Source of the DNA: Larix kaempferi
Lineage: Eukaryota > Streptophyta > Pinopsida > Pinales > Pinaceae
DNA length: 64,000 nucleotides
Assembly (NCBI GenBank): GCA_027924585.1
Contig: BSBM01000252.1
Coordinates: forward strand, 9,548,001-9,612,000
Direction of reading: 5' to 3'
Shown: positions 35,252 to 45,685 of the stretch, in pieces
Layout: every line of letters begins with the position of its first letter
Numbering within the stretch: position 1 is the first letter of the stretch
Position numbers and translations under genes: made by a program
Notes under the pieces: generated by a model
The model's input: the letters and a program-made list of their open reading frames with translations, nothing else
Databases searched by the model: none
Told to the model about the DNA's origin: nothing

Positions 35252-35722
35252 CTAGCTTACAAGGTGGATTAAAGGTGGATTTTGTGATGTGGCATTCTGG
35301 TTTCTTATTGGTATTCTCTGGGCTTTGGGTTTCTTAGACTCAGCTCTTTCAGATCTTTGTAAACCTTCCCAAACTGACTGTAAAGAATACTTCCAAAAAC
35401 TATTTTGATCAACCTCAGTTCCTTTCAAATCTGATTCTGATTTAGTTCTAAACAAAGGTCTTTCACTTATATCAACATTTTCATCATTTAATAACTCTTC
35501 TTGAAAAATAGGAAAAGAGTTTATTGTTTGAGAAGTACCTTCCTTTTCTTTTCCTTTGTTCTTTTTCAGGAGTCTTTCTGGACTTTCTACACCGGAGAAC
35601 AATTGTGAATCTGGATTTCCCCTAGTAGGGATTCTTCTGGAAGCCACAATGTCTTTTCTTGGAGTCACCTTTTTAAAACTGAAAAATCTGAACGTGAAGT
35701 CGCCAGGGCAAGATACAACCAA
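35252..35722 (-). pseudogene. Start of a Tat-type element's gag-like frame, truncated
   Basis: The open minus-strand frame (TTG, no ATG) reads PGDFTFRFFSFKK, RRIPTRGNPDSQLFSGVESP and RLLKKNKGKEKEG. Its start corresponds to that of the frame at 40,421 (TRRNSEGLFNLIPEPEK): both begin next to a GGCGACT..CAC motif about 100 bases after a primer site. The similarity is weak but the position is the same. The frame ends near 35,252; no other part of this element lies further along. Confidence 0.4.
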
Positions 35723-35798
35723 CTAAAAATATCAAACTTCTTTGCCCACTGAAATTTGACTGCAATGTCGTTCTTCCCAGGGAAAATGCAACCTTCGT

Positions 35799-35816
35799 TC
35801 CCCGGCAATGGCGCCA
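35799..35816 (-). other. Primer binding site, tRNA-Asp type
   Basis: Minus strand TGGCGCCATTGCCGGGGA matches the complement of plant tRNA-Asp 3' ends (as in Athila/Tat elements, TGGCGCCGTTGCCGGGGA) with one mismatch. It lies three bases after the LTR-like end at 35,820. Confidence 0.75.
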
Positions 35817-36067
35817 AAATGTTATCACTCAGATTTTACCCTTTGGTTGTGTAAGGATAAACCTAAGGTAACAACCTTTAGGAGGGAAATTAGCCTTTTC
35901 CCTACTAGAGAGGTCTCTCTAAAAAATGTGTAAATGGCTAAGGATAATGACTGGGATTTTTCAAAATAAGTATGTGGTTGAAATTCACACAAAAATCATT
36001 GGGCATGGAATCGAAACTATGAAATTTATGGACCAGCAGATAAACAACATTACAAGCTTCTTCCCAA

Positions 36068-37617
36068 ATGATTTATAGTTTACTGCCAAAAGTTAGAGAG
36101 TTAACAAGTTCAGATGTTACTTTAGTAGCAAGAAGAGATATCAAAGAAAATACTTTAAATCTGGCAGTTTCGACTGAAGAAAAAATGACCGAGATAAAGG
36201 TTAATTTGAAAAAAATAACAGTGCCTAATAAGATCCAATTACACAAGCAGATAGGAGAGGTGATATATGAGGATTTTGTACAAGCAACCTTGAAAGTTGC
36301 TAAATTGGAAAATATTGTAAATAAAATGGAGAGTCAGTTAAAGCAAGAAAGATTGGAAAATAAAGCTCACCAACAAGAAGTCAAAAAATTACCATTTGAC
36401 TTGATTGCGAGTGATGGTGGAGGTAAGGCAAACAAACAATTGTTGATAGAGAAAGATAATATGATTCAAGCATTACAAAAGAAGATGAAGATTCCAAACA
36501 CTCAGTTAATCCAAGCTCCTGAAGAAACAAAGCTAGAGCAAGAAAAATAAGCTTTATCCAAAGAAATCAGTGATAATAAAGCAGAATTATTAAAATTTGC
36601 TGAAAATGAAGCAGAATGGGAGAAAGACAAAATAAGTTTGAAAAGTCAAATTGAAGATTTGAAAGGAAAGCTGACAGTTTTGGCTCAACAAAAATCAAAT
36701 ACCAAGCAGGTGAGTGAAGAAACTAATACAGCTGACCTCGTGCAATCCATGTCCCAAGTGACTCTTAAAGAGGTAGAAATTAAAGAATTGAAAGAAGAGA
36801 AGCAGAAGTTAGAAGAGTAAAATCAGAAGAAAAATGAAGAGATAAAGGGATTGCAGAACAAAAATAAAGAGTTATTTGATACGAATCAAAGGTTCACTTC
36901 CCAGGTGATTGGGCAAGTCCCAATGCAGGGATGTAAACATATGATTTGGGATATTATTATTGAGAAAGTTACCAATCTCAGACCTTATTTAAATTCTGTA
37001 AGAACAAAAGAAAAAAGATAGAAGATACTTTAAAGAATTGTACAGCAGTAAGAGAAACTTTAAGCAGAAAACCAAAAGAAACAGCTAGAAATGCCATGGA
37101 TTTCTTGAGAGTTCTATCAGAAGACGAACTGAAGACATTGGGTATCAAAAATAGGATTTCGGTGATCGCTTGGGCAAGAAGGACATTAGGAAAATATATT
37201 CATCTGGAAAGTGTCGAAGCTCGGTGTGCAGGAATGAAAAGACAAGTTGCTGATTTCAAGAGAAAGTTTGAAAAAGTCTTCCAAAAAGGATTACCTGCTT
37301 TTTGGAATGAAAATGATGAATTGATTTCTCAGAATGATTACAAAAATTTGTTATTTGCAATAAGAATGAATCATGATAAATTCCAGAAATTGATTCATGT
37401 TCTTACAAGTAAAATCTTATTAGAAAAACTTGCAAAATATTTCGAAATCATGGATATGTTGAAGATCTTGAGCGAGGAAATCCCTCCTATGCCAAATGAA
37501 GAAAGCGTGGAGCTGAAAGTCTTCACAAAAGAAATGATACTGTACGAAACTATTACTACAGATCAGTGGAATTATGTGGAAAAGTTTGGAAAAATGAAGT
37601 ATACTCTTCGTCCTTGA
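36068..37617 (+). pseudogene. Coiled-coil frame inside the inverted-repeat segment
   Basis: Plus-strand pieces: 36,068-36,550, 36,638-36,820 and 37,096-37,617, in part in the same frame but broken by stops (TAA near 36,548 and 36,818) and a frameshift near 37,020. The central part is Lys/Glu-rich with heptads (LKEVEIKELKEEKQKLEE); the end is a helical 173-aa block starting MDFLRVLSEDELKTLGIKNR and ending MKYTLRP. An ATG at 35,926 in the left arm reads 49 codons and then stops, one base out of frame with 36,068. No domain recognised; antisense to the host element. Confidence 0.5.
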
Positions 37618-38110
37618 AGATGCTCATCGAGCAAATTATCAGCAAAATGAAGACTTTTGAAGAAATTTTTTTGTAATAATTTTGTATAAATTTTGACTTA
37701 ATTGACATTTGGAAAATTAGTTAAAGTTATTTAAGTTTTAGTTAAAAGAAGCAGTTAGGTTTTGCTTTGAAGAAATTTTGTATAAAAGACAAAGTGAGTT
37801 ATTTTTGAAGGGGTGGGAAACCTTTTTTGAGGACAAGAATTTTTGTATTGAGTTGATATATTTTTGATATAAAATAGCCACACAGGAAAGAACATATCTT
37901 TACAGTATCATAGATTCATGTGTTGATCAGAATTACAGTCTGTATTTTCCTTTTCTTATATGTGCATGTTTACTTTTCTTCGTTATACTTTCCATTGTGT
38001 CAAATCTTCTATGCTCAGATGAGAGTTTATAGTAAATCGAGATTCATATGTTTTATGCCTTGATTTATTGGATCTGAGTATCCATTATTTCTCTAAAATT
38101 GATAGTGGAT
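37618..38110. other. Non-coding tail after the coiled-coil frame
   Basis: AT-rich, with a TATA-like TGTATAAAAGAC near 37,780 on the plus strand. No gene seen. It could be a promoter or a U3-like part. Confidence 0.3.
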
Positions 38111-38114
38111 TCAT

Positions 38115-38339
38115 CTAAAAATTGGTGCCCATTATTGATGGACTGTCTATGTTTCTTTCTAAATCACCTGCAAAAAGCTTTGGCTGTAATGTGACGACTA
38201 CCTTGCCTCTGTGAAAATCTTTATTGTTGTTTATCTGCTGGTCCATAAATTTCATAGTTTCGACTCCATGCCTAATGATTTTTGTGTGAATTTCAACCAC
38301 ATACTTATTTTGAAAAATCTCTTTTAGCCGTTTACACAT
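38115..38339 (-). pseudogene. Short frame in the right inverted arm
   Basis: A 74-codon frame opening MCKRLKEIFQNKYVVEIHTK. Its first 40 or so codons mirror the left-arm reading at 35,926. After the shared part the two diverge, marking the arm's inner edge. Function unknown. Confidence 0.4.
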
Positions 38340-38410
38340 TTTTGAGAGAGCCCTCCCTGGTAGGGAAAAGGCTAATTTCCCTCCTAAAGGTTGTTACCTT
38401 AGGTTTATCC

Positions 38411-38932
38411 TTACACAACCAAAGGGTAAAATCTGAGTGATAACACCTGCCAATGATCTACATTATCTGGGATGGATGGTCTGAAATTGATCTCAAATTT
38501 CCCATGGCCTTTGATTAACTCTTCAGTTGGCTGAAGGGTTGAGGCTGCTTCTGCTAGTTGATCCGCTTCTTTATTTTCTTCCCTAGGTACTGATGTGATG
38601 TTTAGGGCATCAAATAGTTCCATTGTATCCCAACAAGCATTCCTATACTTATTTAGCCTTTCACTTTTACATGCAAAGATGTTCTTGATTTGACAAATGA
38701 CTAAGTCTGAATCTCCTTTAATAGTAAGAATTTTAATACCAATGTCTTTAGCTATTTCTAGGCCCTGTAAGAGTGCTTCATACTCTGCAACATTGTTTGA
38801 AGCATCAAACTCAAGTCTGAAAGCAAAATTGAAAGTCTGTTGAGATGAAGAAGTAATAACAATTCCAACACCCTTTCCTGATCTAGAAAATGCGCCATCA
38901 AAACTCATCTTCCATATTCCATTTTCTCTCAT
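38411..38932 (-). pseudogene. Second RNase H (aRH-like) of a Tat-type element
   Basis: The frame shows MSFDGAFSRSGKGVGIVIT, then NNVAEYEALLQGLEIAKD, TIKGDSDLVICQIKN and SVPREENKEADQLAEAAS. These are the four catalytic strands of RNase H (D, E, D, D) in the order and wording of the extra archaeal-like RNase H found in Tat/Ogre elements. All four acidic residues look present. A one-base frameshift separates it from the frame upstream (39,104-38,898, same DNA read as ERKWNMEDEF). The last codons run into the LTR-like segment at 38,445. Confidence 0.7.
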
Positions 38933-39113
38933 CCCTTATCTTTTCTTTAATGGGAGCTAATCTGTTTGCAAAAATAGAATAATCACCAGAACTGTCCACC
39001 TCATGAACATATTCATTATCTAACACATTATGGTCTTCAACATGGGATTTCCTTTCCTTTTCCCTATACAACCTGACATGAGCATCTTCATTAGCAGGGA
39101 TCATGGCATAGGT

Positions 39114-40421
39114 CTAATCCATCTGGATGCAACCACCAAGGGAAGCATCCCACTTCCTAGATAACAACATTACCCATGTTCTTGGGACATCAATCACAAC
39201 TACATCCATAGTCACATTAACATCAGGATAGGCAACAAGCTTGATAGGTAAGTTCATGATTATGCCTATGACATCAATTTCTCTGGAATCCATTGCACAT
39301 ACATTCTGATATGGCCTTGTGACTTGCAGGTTCAATTGTTTCGTGACTTTTCTTGTCATGATGTTGGATGTAGCACCCGAATCGAGCATGCAGTTGTGGA
39401 GCAACATGTTGTTGACAACTAAGGATACATAAAACAGAGGATGTTCTTCCTTGCGAGGATCCATACTATGTAGTATAACAGGAAGGTCTTCATTGACTTT
39501 CTTGGGAACATCAGGAATAGCTGGTTTAGGTTTCTCAGGGATGACCTCTTTAGGTTTTTCTTGAATTCTCTCCTTAGTCTTCTCTGGGACCTTTTCTTTA
39601 GGTTTTTCACATATAATTTCTGTGGGTTCTTCAACAATGTTTCCACTAGCTTCTAATGATTTTATCAATCTATCTTTTTGACCTGACATTTTAATGACCT
39701 CAATTACAGGAACAAGCATTTTAGCACCAGCTAGCCAGCTAACCACATCAACATTTAACTCTGGGGAAGGAAGATGAGTTACCTTAGGAATATGCAGATC
39801 TGATTTGATAGGGATGACAGTCTTTCTTCTCTGATAGGTGAAGCCTTTGAACTTCGCTATTTCTATGATCTCTTCAGGTGTAGGTTTCTCTCCATAAATA
39901 TTAGTAACATTGTCCTTTTCCTGTGCCATTTCCTTAGCTTGTTTCCAAATATCCTTTGGCACAGTGTGAGTTTTACCAACATGGTTGATATACTCAGGTT
40001 GATTTGAATATCCTACAAAGTTGTTGACTTCTGGAGGACCTTGTTCATTTATATAGTTGAACTTAGGACAAGTTGTCTCATCATGGAATTCATTACAGGC
40101 CCTACAGAAGGGAGGCACCTCCTCCATAACCATGTTAGCTGATTCAAGTTGACTAGGGATCCTTTGAGGGTACCCTACGATTGCAGTAAAGTCTAAAGGG
40201 CTAAAAAAATCTCCCATGTCTTCTCTTGGATTAGACTCTTCAAACAGATGGTGAATATCTGAAATTGACTCAAATTTAAGATGTTCGAGTATTCTACGAG
40301 AGTTTTGTTTATTTAATCTTTTTCTATATACCTTTTCAGGTTCAGGAATAAGATTGAATAACCCTTCCGAATTTCTTCTTGTTGAATATCTTGTTGAATT
40401 ATTTAAAAGTGGAGTCGCCAA
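39114..40421 (-). CDS. Gag-protease frame of a Tat-type non-autonomous element
   Basis: A single 435-codon open frame (begins at TTG, no nearby ATG). N-terminal: Arg/Asn-rich gag-like start with RRILEHLKFESISDIHHLFE. Middle: a short Cys/His motif, CRACNEFHDETTC. Then a long acid/proline linker with repeats of E-K-P-K-E type (VPEKTKERIQEKPKEVIPEK). C-terminal: a retropepsin with MLDSGATSNIMTRKV (intact D-S-G active site) and VIDVPRTWVMLLSRKWD. The protease would release gag products. No stop within the frame. No RT or IN follows before RNase H, so it needs a helper. TAG ends it at 39,114-39,116. Confidence 0.7.
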   Translation of the reverse strand: MATPLLNNSTRYSTRRNSEGLFNLIPEPEKVYRKRLNKQNSRRILEHLKFESISDIHHLFEESNPREDMGDFFSPLDFTAIVGYPQRIPSQLESANMVMEEVPPFCRACNEFHDETTCPKFNYINEQGPPEVNNFVGYSNQPEYINHVGKTHTVPKDIWKQAKEMAQEKDNVTNIYGEKPTPEEIIEIAKFKGFTYQRRKTVIPIKSDLHIPKVTHLPSPELNVDVVSWLAGAKMLVPVIEVIKMSGQKDRLIKSLEASGNIVEEPTEIICEKPKEKVPEKTKERIQEKPKEVIPEKPKPAIPDVPKKVNEDLPVILHSMDPRKEEHPLFYVSLVVNNMLLHNCMLDSGATSNIMTRKVTKQLNLQVTRPYQNVCAMDSREIDVIGIIMNLPIKLVAYPDVNVTMDVVVIDVPRTWVMLLSRKWDASLGGCIQMD

Positions 40422-40518
40422 ATGGACCGAGTAAATTTCAAATTTTCACAAGATACATCAAACAAAATAAAAGCAACAAAAAGAAAACAAGGTCATGACC
40501 CGGGAATAGAAAGGTTTA

Positions 40519-40536
40519 TCCCCAGCAGCGCCGCCA
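40519..40536 (-). other. Primer binding site, Tat/Ogre type
   Basis: Minus strand TGGCGGCGCTGCTGGGGA, three bases after the LTR end at 40,540. It resembles TGGCGCCGTTGCCGGGGA and TGGCGACTCTGCTGGGGA, used by Tat/Ogre elements; the exact tRNA is uncertain. Confidence 0.6.
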
Positions 40537-43464
40537 AAATGTTGCCGCTTAATACACACCTGGGGGGGACGCGGCAGGAAACCTTCAAGCCGTTCGGTGT
40601 GTCCTTGGGGGTAAGTGAGAGTCAAGTGCTGTCACCTGATTACTTGACTCCTCCATCTAGGCTTATTCCTAGCAAAGCCAAGGGGGGTGATCCTTATAAA
40701 AACAAAACTAAGGCTTCTAATCTATAACAGAAATAAAAGTCTAATTCTAGGAGTTTGATTAATGATGAAATGGGAAAATAAATCAACAATACATATTTGC
40801 AAGTATTTTGCCAATCACTACACATGATATTGAAATAAAGAGAGACTTCACGCCATATTGCAAGATTGAAGAATAATTAGACCAGTGCCGAAATGTAAAT
40901 GCATGCGATTGTTGCTGTGTAGGGTTGTGAAAGTATTGCATGAGTCTTGTTGGTTTATTTTAGAATTATTAAATGGGTATCAGAGGAATGGGTTAATTCT
41001 TGGTTTGGCCCAAAAGAAACCTAACCCTTCGAACTGAGTGCTTTAGCATCTTTACCAAGTGTCCAACCAAGCGAGAATGAACCTTCTTAAAGTAGCCTGC
41101 TGACTCTATAGTTTCCGCCCATGCAACCTCCCGAGTTCTTAGAATTTGGTTATGATGGATTTCCCTATTAAAACTAAGTACCTTACACCCGTTTCTGGTT
41201 AACCCTACTGTTTAGACTCAACTGCAGAAGTTAAGAGCATACTTTGGGTTTGGGGTGTTGGTAAGTTTTATTATGATTGAAAATGGATGATTAATCTACA
41301 CTAAACCCCAAGAGTATCTTTTCTTCACACCAAAGGTGGAGTACTTCGGCAGAGCAAGGGGGGTTAATTTTACTTGGTAATTTTTAGAACCATTGTAGTT
41401 TATTTTGTAGCACTTAAGTGAAAGATTGAAAAATGATTGTAAGTCCCCCTGGGACGCTTTGTGAATGTTTTCTAATTACTAATAACAAAAATAAACTAAT
41501 CTAAAACAAAGAAAAGTAGAAAAAATGCAAAACTGAAAAAAAGTAAAAAAGTGAGAATCCCCCCTGGGGGATAGGGATTAGGTGCTGGAATTGCCTGCTT
41601 GCTCTTTTTATTCTTGTGTTTACAAAATGAAAATAGAAATGAACTACTGCTTGTCCTTTATGCTTAGGGAACAAGTCAGTTTACAATTTTATTGGAAAAA
41701 TAAATCAACTCTTGAACTGCTGGTTCTTGAGAAGGTTCAGGGAGCTTCAATATGGTAAACTTCTTGGTTTTTTGGGTTCAACCTGCTAAATAAAAATATC
41801 ATACCAGCGAACAAAAGTTAATCAAAATGACAATCAGAACACTTGAGGAGTGTTCTGACAATACTAGAAATTGCTAATGCAACTAGTATGTAAAAATAAT
41901 GTTTTTGGGTAATTTTTTGGACTTAAAACTAACTTTAAAATTGATTTTAAATTTTAGGACTGATATTTAATTGCAAAAAACCAGCGAACAATAAAATGCT
42001 TGAAATCTACCGAAACACACTTTAAGAGTATGGTTTATGTGCAAAAAATAAAAAAATTCTACTCTAACAAGGCAAATGGAGTAAAAAATAACTAAGGAAA
42101 GTGAGCTAGAAAGCTACTTTCCTTAGGATCTTTGGCTTGCTTTGAAAAAGCTAAGCCCAAATAATGAAAGACACTTGCTTGCCAAATATGAAATGAAATC
42201 TAGAATACTTAGACTTAGAAAGTACAATTTTTTAAAGATATTTAAAGGATTGATAACTTGCACTAGAAAAGTCTAAAACTTGTAGATCTAGAAATTAAAA
42301 ATGAGCTTTAAATACTTGATCTAGATTCTAAGTGATCTAAAACATTACAAACTTCTTAAGATAAGTAATTTGAGAATGAATGTAAAAGCTTTAAACCCAA
42401 GGTAACCGTAACCGAAATAGCTTAGAAAGAAGAGAAGGGGATGAGGAAAGAACTCTTTCAATATGAGACTTCGAGGCTTGGAGGTGCCCTTTTGGATTGC
42501 CGAGGGACTAGATCTGAAATAAGAAGTTAGAAAAGATAAGAGGAACAAGCAAGTCCTCTTCTCCTTCAACCAAAAAGATACCTGTAGCTTACATCAACTC
42601 ATGCACAAAACCTTAGATTTGGATGGCATATAAATAAGAAAAAATACTAAAATACTCATAAACAAATGAAATATTTTAAAGTTTGATCTCTTAGCATATG
42701 GACAACATTATTAGGAAAGTAAACAAACTTAACTAATTAAGATTACAAAACAAATAGTTGTCCTTCCAGTAAACCAAGATTCGAGTAGGAAGTGAATGAG
42801 CAGCTTACTACAATTCTCCTTCGTTCAACACATCAACCATGCATCCACACATCAAAGAGCAAGACAAAATTTCGACCTCCAAAGTCTCTTTATTCTCAGA
42901 TAGTTCTCAAAAATATTAAAAAGAGAAGAGCTTTTGCCTTTATGCACCAACTAGTGAAAGAGGAGGCAAAGCTTTGCGTAATAACAAAATACATGCAATG
43001 GAGACGCTAAAACCCCAAGAAAGGCGCCTTCCTCAATGAGGCAGTTAAACTGGAGTTGGATGCAATGATAATGGCTTTGATTGGAAGCCAAACCAAAGGG
43101 ATTGAGCCACCTCAAGAGAGGTAGGCGCATCCCTCCTCATTAATATCACAACCAAGAGATGGCTGTCGTGTGGAGAAGAGTGGCCCACGTGAAGGATGGC
43201 GCATATGCTTGATGGGAGAGGTTGACGTGAGGTACTCGGCCTTCTTTTTTGATGATTGGTGTTGATTGAGCTTTAAACACAAGAGGATTCACCACCTCGT
43301 TATGATGGTAGGCGACCTCTCCTTGGAGTTATCACACTCCAACAACGATGTGACATATGGAAGGAGCTGCCCAAAGGAGAGAAAGGCACATTCTAATTTG
43401 ATTTTTCAAAAGTTTGACTGAGCTGTTAATTATTGACTGAGCCATTGACTGATTTGAACAACAT

Positions 43465-43526
43465 GAGGTCTGTTTTGACTGAGCCGAGGTCTGTTTGACT
43501 GAGTCGAGGTCTGTTTTGACTGATTG
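43465..43526. repeat. 20-21-bp tandem repeat in the LTR
   Basis: Three units starting GAGGTCTGTTT(T)GACTGA, at 43,465, 43,486 and 43,506. Confidence 0.85.
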
Positions 43527-43976
43527 AGGCTGCAGGAACCCCGAGGCAACAGATCGGAACCTTGCTGAGAGGGTTTGAAGCAGATCGAAACCCTGTGGAA
43601 CCCTGCTGAGCTCTTCTGGACAGTTCGGAACCCTGAGGGGATGATTCGGAACCTTGCTGCTGCTCTTTTGGACAGGGTAGAACCTTGAGGAACCTTTAAA
43701 ACTAAGATCAGAACTCTGTCTGGACAATACAGAACCCTATGCAACCTTCAAACATTAGATCAGAACTTTCTATATACTGAACAGAACCCTGAGATCAGAC
43801 TTCAAGTAGATTGGGACCTTGAGAATGCTGCTGGAACCTTGATGGTTGCCTTAAAAAACTGATCAGACCTCATTGAGATTGGAGAGAGAAGATACTAGCA
43901 TAAAACCCCATAAAAAATGTCTTTTGGATCAGAGATAAAGATGTCTTGTATATTATGTTCAAATGAGAGAGCTTCT

Positions 43977-43986
43977 CTATTTATAT
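43977..43986 (-). promoter_or_regulatory. LTR TATA box
   Basis: ATATAAATAG on the minus strand, followed by AGAAGCTCTC. It would start transcription toward the primer site at 40.5 kb. Confidence 0.4.
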
Positions 43987-44136
43987 TTCACCTTCGGGGA
44001 TCAATTCCTTAGCCTTAGGAATAAACAAATAGTAAAATCTACTTAGTTAGGGTTATATTTTTTTATTTTCTCTTTTAACACATCACAAAAGGATTTGACT
44101 TTTATCTTGGACCTTTGGTCCTTTACAAGTGGGCTT

Positions 44137-44216
44137 TTGGTCCTTCATTGGGGTTCTTGGACCTTCAATGTGTTTCTTGGTCCTTCAAAGGGGTTCTTGG
44201 ACCTACAATGAGTTCC
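44137..44216. repeat. 20-bp tandem repeat, four units, in the LTR
   Basis: Units beginning TTGGTCCTTC or TTGGACCTTC at 44,137, 44,157, 44,177 and 44,197, alternating in two variants, so a 40-bp higher-order period is also visible. Confidence 0.85.
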
Positions 44217-44523
44217 ATAACCATGATAAGTCATCTTAAGCATTCTTCTTGGTCTTCATGGTCCACACGTGCTAACTCAAAGTACGTCATCATAAGGAAG
44301 GTTTTCATTGTTTATCTTGCTCTCCTCATTAACACCAAGGTCATGTGCTAGGTACTTCAACAAGGGGTGGCCAGGCCCTTGAGAAGGTTCCATATCCCAC
44401 TAACCAAGGAGAGGAGTACATCACTTGCCTAGATCCAATCTAGGACTTCACGTTGTTTGAATCAACGTCCTAGTCCTTGACCAGGTTCTTCAGCCCTAGG
44501 CTGAAGTTGATCTAAGTCAACAT

Positions 44524-44760
44524 CTTGGTAACTGACCAAGTGCCTCCATTCTTAAAGAATGGCTCTCAGCCCCAAGCTGAGCTTTAGTCCTAGAATGAAT
44601 TATGTTGATCAACTCCTTGGTCCTTGACCAAGTGCCTCCATTCTCTTGGAGAATGGTTCTTAGCTCCAGGCTGAGCTTCAGTCCCAGACTGAATGTTGAT
44701 CAACTTCTTGGTAACTAACCAGGTGCCTCCATTCTCTCGGAGAATGGCTCTCGATGCTGC
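44524..44760. repeat. 91-92-bp tandem repeat in the LTR
   Basis: CTTGGT ... GTGCCTCCATTCT ... GAATGG repeats at 44,524, 44,616 and 44,707, with a diverged unit upstream from about 44,470. Confidence 0.85.
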
Positions 44761-44789
44761 TAAAAGAATCAACACACACTACAAAGGGC

Positions 44790-45677
44790 AGATCCACCTC
44801 TCCTCAAATAAACTTTGATTCCTCGATCACTAGACACCCCACACAACAATGAGAGGCAATGCTCGATACCCCCTGGTGTTGATATTTCCATCCCAGTCTT
44901 TTAAGCATCCTTCAATAGTATCAACACTCCATACATTGCTAGAACCCATCAGTGTATCTAATTCTTTCAAGACAAGTTTGGTGTAGGAGCAATGGAGGAG
45001 AATATGATTAATATTTTCATCATTAACTTTACAGAGCATGCACCAACCAAGGCCATGCTTGTTTCTATTTTGGAGGTCGTCCTAGGTGAGGACCTTATTT
45101 TCCAGCGATAACCACATGAATATTCGATTTTTTAAGGGGCATTTATATTTCCATATCCTTCTCCACCACCATACAAGCTCCTTCCTCAAATCACCCTCAA
45201 ACAACACCTTATAGCCCAATCTAGGTGAGTAACTACCTCTGATAGGATTTTTTGTCCAACTTATGTCATCCTCAACTTCCCTAATCTGGATATGGCTAGC
45301 TCTCAAAGTGCCAATGAACTTCTCCCACTGAAGCGCTTCTTCATTATCCAACCTAATATGATCTACATGTTTCCATTCTTGGTGCCAGATAGGAGATGCT
45401 TCAATATCAACAACTTGATCCAAAGTGAAGAGTCCCTTCTCCCTGAGAGAAGCAATTAAATTACCCGAGAGCTTGCAGGAGCCTCTACAACCAACCCATG
45501 GGTCCTCACGTATACGCAAGCAATGACCATCTTCAACCTACTAGGCAAGCCAATTATCGATGAGAGTGAAAGCCTTCACAGTGACTTTTCAGATTATGGA
45601 CCCACTTTGATAAATTTTGGTAGGAGATTTGACCCAATCTTCCATAGAATTGGGGGCAGTATATTTTTGCACCGCAA
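44790..45677 (-). pseudogene. LINE ORF2 C-terminal part with zf-RVT domain
   Basis: Frames read PNSMEDWVKSPTKIYQSGS, then CLRIREDPWVGCRGSCKLS, ISWTKNPIRGSYSPRLGYK, WWWRRIWKYKCPLKNRIFMW and MLCKVNDENINHILLHCSY. This is the order of the L1 post-RT linker and zf-RVT (CxxC...E..HxxxxC). Stops near 45,515, 45,082 and 44,829 break it. Role in live elements: binding RNA or DNA during reverse transcription. Confidence 0.75.
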
Positions 45678-45685
45678 TTTGACAC
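45678..45685. other. 8-bp target-site duplication (left) of the 997-bp hAT element
   Basis: TTTGACAC; identical to 46,683-46,690. Confidence 0.9.

Larger units (their letters stand above)
35820..38445 (-). mobile_element. 2.63-kb LTR-like segment with long inverted-repeat ends
   Basis: The segment starts TGTTATCACTCAG and ends CTGAGTGATAACA. The first 229 bases (35,820-36,048) and the last 220 (38,226-38,445, reversed) are nearly identical. On the minus strand it sits exactly where a 5' LTR should, next to a tRNA-Asp primer site. Ordinary LTRs have only a few bases of terminal inversion. Each arm encodes the start of a similar peptide (MCKWLRIMTGIFQNK in the left arm, MCKRLKEIFQNKYVV in the right). 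Outer 5-mers (CAAAA left, CCTGC right) show no target duplication. It could be an LTR with folded-back ends, or two inverted LTR fragments around a captured frame. Confidence 0.6.
40540..44774 (-). repeat. 4.2-kb LTR of the Tat-type element (5' LTR)
   Basis: On the minus strand it starts TGTTGATTC at 44,774 and ends GCGGCAACA at 40,540, so its ends are inverted TGTTG/CAACA. It directly precedes the primer site at 40,519-40,536. Long LTRs like this are typical of Tat/Ogre elements. Inside are a TATA box (43,977-43,986) and three minisatellite blocks. No gene in it; AT-rich between 41,400 and 42,700. It interrupts the 3' part of a LINE at 44,775. The expected 3' LTR partner of the same sequence is not in the window. 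Confidence 0.55.
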
